64,000 bases of DNA from an uncultured Spirochaetota bacterium. GTDB taxonomy: Bacteria > Spirochaetota > Brachyspiria > Brachyspirales > Brachyspiraceae. Numbering within the stretch: position 1 is the stretch's first letter; each line of letters starts with the position of its first letter. The notes under the pieces are model-generated. The model ran no database searches, had not been told where the DNA came from, and saw only the letters and a program-made list of their open reading frames with translations. Positions 63,701 through 64,000 of the stretch are shown here, piece by piece. The translations under genes and the position numbers were made by a program. The stretch spans positions 124,001 through 188,000 of the forward strand of contig CALXQJ010000001.1 of the NCBI GenBank assembly GCA_944390575.1, in the 5' to 3' direction.

Positions 63701-64000
63701 ATCAGAAGAAGAATAAGCATCTTCAAAGTAAGCAATTCTACTTTCTATACGCTTTCTAAACTCTTCATTAGATTCTTCAAAAATATTAATAATATCATTT
63801 CTAAATGTATCAGTTAAGTACTTCATATCAACATTTTTAGAATCTGCTTGTAAGCTATCAAATATTTCTATTATTTGATTACGCTCTTCTTCTAAAATAT
63901 GAAGAACTTCTTCTTTACTTATCATATCTGATGATATTTTTTTATTTAAATCTTCTATATTCTCAATAATGCTTAACTTCTCTTCTGTTAGAATATTTAT
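60779..64000 (-). CDS. Large coiled-coil protein with C-terminal HTH-like domain (5' end outside window)
   Basis: Over 1070 residues are visible. The frame stays open from an internal ATG at 63925 to the window edge (ILTEEKLSIIENIEDLNKK upstream), so the true start lies beyond 64000. Nearly the whole length is heptad-patterned, Glu/Lys/Asn/Ser-rich coiled coil without Gly or Pro breaks, resembling cytoskeletal or tethering proteins. No SMC head (Walker motifs) is seen. The last 60 residues are basic and fit a small DNA-binding helix-turn-helix: KTEIIIKLYKEGWKPEDIVK then SYSIDEVSRVINKWK. Long coiled-coil proteins of this sort occur in spirochaetes. The role is unknown. Confidence 0.7.
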   Translation of the reverse strand: MNILTEEKLSIIENIEDLNKKISSDMISKEEVLHILEEERNQIIEIFDSLQADSKNVDMKYLTDTFRNDIINIFEESNEEFRKRIESRIAYFEDAYSSSDNVKELFKDVLEVEVENIKTDASKVLIDINDKVESAKNKIELIEQDKVKEILSKVDSAQNDIDAILSTIKASIKEQENEIRMLSQAQKYISQDIENIRREKEALVEMVNTSDINVKNKLDSLTSAVVDAANKASDRIAEKEIEFNNRVKGIEEYILSLEEKLVNDNNEYINKAKETVDSSIEIFKEEILKETSDLTPHIMTYVNEFINKETKRFEKYSDIKNTIDSIELAINDKLNDSFHSINEKLEKNMKELQTRIGAYEEELIGELKMSILLSEEKTIDEIKSINDSEISKLKDMYLTSEKFYTERQERNQEAFTTLFEDAHKEYQDKINSLYSELDNTRSSLTSSVEDVVADLQVALQIKDDFLNSLEDSKDKLKNVEEKMNNLENEFTPSIERLKTLIEERALELQNKINDYSNNIEAQGLEFNNRLEELANSAKVSIDNKVADIDSIVNNITEKIDSLLSEKNNQFEELKSNYESISLSLIEIRENISNSINDKISEANSIIEESLVSVEENSKEKYEQFIARLNSNLEQTIYLLMNDAKEFVQKAKEDMIEANLGEYNDKLENMKGIVEALEADISKYASEIDARLEEINLTYEDKTNIILQDLETRTDALTEKLNDTIVSIDNMLDEKTSDISSEYDILKSQANDIAHDIEQYMETVKVFDKAEEMAEFIKEDVSKLAVLVEETKSNTVDMNKTISEFNNLKDMYNEILEYYNSIESQRDSLRTTQEQVSVLMEMSEDIQNKFITISESNTAIENTQEGIQVVIDIASQIEEKLNIIKDKEEYADNILDEIRRAEVDVNDVLAKVESIRSSMDEAKEIRKEFMEKVYSLERDMEKVNKSDKKVQTFLSKLEELHIIIEEMGIQRENLRHMKTQYDQYNDTVTKNLERAEYFVRYLETLLSNADQYLGESAKPTSKRLKSNDDRKKTEIIIKLYKEGWKPEDIVKNTSYSIDEVSRVINKWKDDKSKG

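Overview
The window is chromosomal DNA from a very AT-rich bacterium (by eye about a quarter G+C), densely packed with short, often overlapping operons on both strands. Most strong promoters read as near-consensus sigma-70 sites, and many genes end in AT-rich hairpins. A spirochaete of the genus Brachyspira is the best fit. The evidence is a decayed gene ending like the Brachyspira variable surface protein (Vsp) family, a BAPKO_0422-type outer-membrane barrel, a YjfB-like small protein, and many small lipoproteins. The assignment rests on recalled family features, not on a database search. No rRNA, CRISPR array, prophage, insertion sequence or replication origin was seen, and no stretch over 300 bases lacks a gene or gene remnant.

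Layout. 1-1510: end of truB, an SpsF-like cytidylyltransferase and a GIY-YIG protein. 1653-3720 (minus): a lipoprotein-type SAM hydrolase, an unlisted 30-residue basic protein and class II fructose-bisphosphate aldolase. 3890-4406: the Vsp-like pseudogene. 4407-7266 (minus): a tight four-gene operon (AroQ-like protein without its catalytic residues, M24 peptidase, membrane-anchored HNH nuclease, UDG-fold protein). 7421-9265: dxs. 9319-13634 (minus): a Gly/Asn-repeat lipoprotein, then radA and a GldG-like protein. 13775-19166: tRNA-Phe(GAA), an RluA-type synthase, two tandem HAD phosphatases, an NhaC-type antiporter and glgC. 19156-22543 (minus): a regulatory operon with a sigma-factor-like gene whose downstream partner carries an in-frame amber codon. 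22626-31935: an L-cysteine desulfidase-like gene, a divergent galactokinase-like gene, prfB with a programmed frameshift, an outer-membrane barrel, nadD, a STAS-like protein, a degenerate FtsX-type permease, an unknown membrane protein and a D-2-hydroxyacid dehydrogenase. 31961-32868 (minus): the rplU-prp-rpmA ribosomal operon. 33086-35494: a HEAT-repeat exported protein, a YjfB-like peptide, dusB and ruvX. 35610-37779: a doubly frameshifted GH63-type glycosidase. 37860-40272 (minus): a U32 peptidase-family protein and selD. 40418-42047: a truncated TetR gene next to an ABC permease fragment, a thioredoxin-like protein and a GNAT. 42044-47190 (minus): an LptF/G permease, a DUF2225 protein, an exported protein, a GlmU-like enzyme and a small unknown. 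47321-52476: a DUF3298-type lipoprotein and a sugar operon (SSS symporter and alpha-galactosidase) behind a cre-like operator. 52521-64000 (minus): a double-length UvrA, two FN3-like lipoproteins, dut, an HPr-like protein and a large coiled-coil protein that runs off the window.

No obviously new multi-gene defence or biosynthetic system is visible. The most interesting items are single-gene oddities. The prfB frameshift site uses UAA where UGA is the rule. An AroQ homologue has lost the Arg, Tyr and His of its active site. UvrA is a tandem fusion with all four ATPase sites intact. The Prp protease sits beside an L27 that lacks the N-terminal extension Prp cuts elsewhere. A SAM hydrolase carries a lipoprotein signal. 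Four loci (3890, 19156, 35610, 40418) are at different stages of decay, which suggests ongoing genome reduction, although some of the single-base lesions could be sequencing errors.
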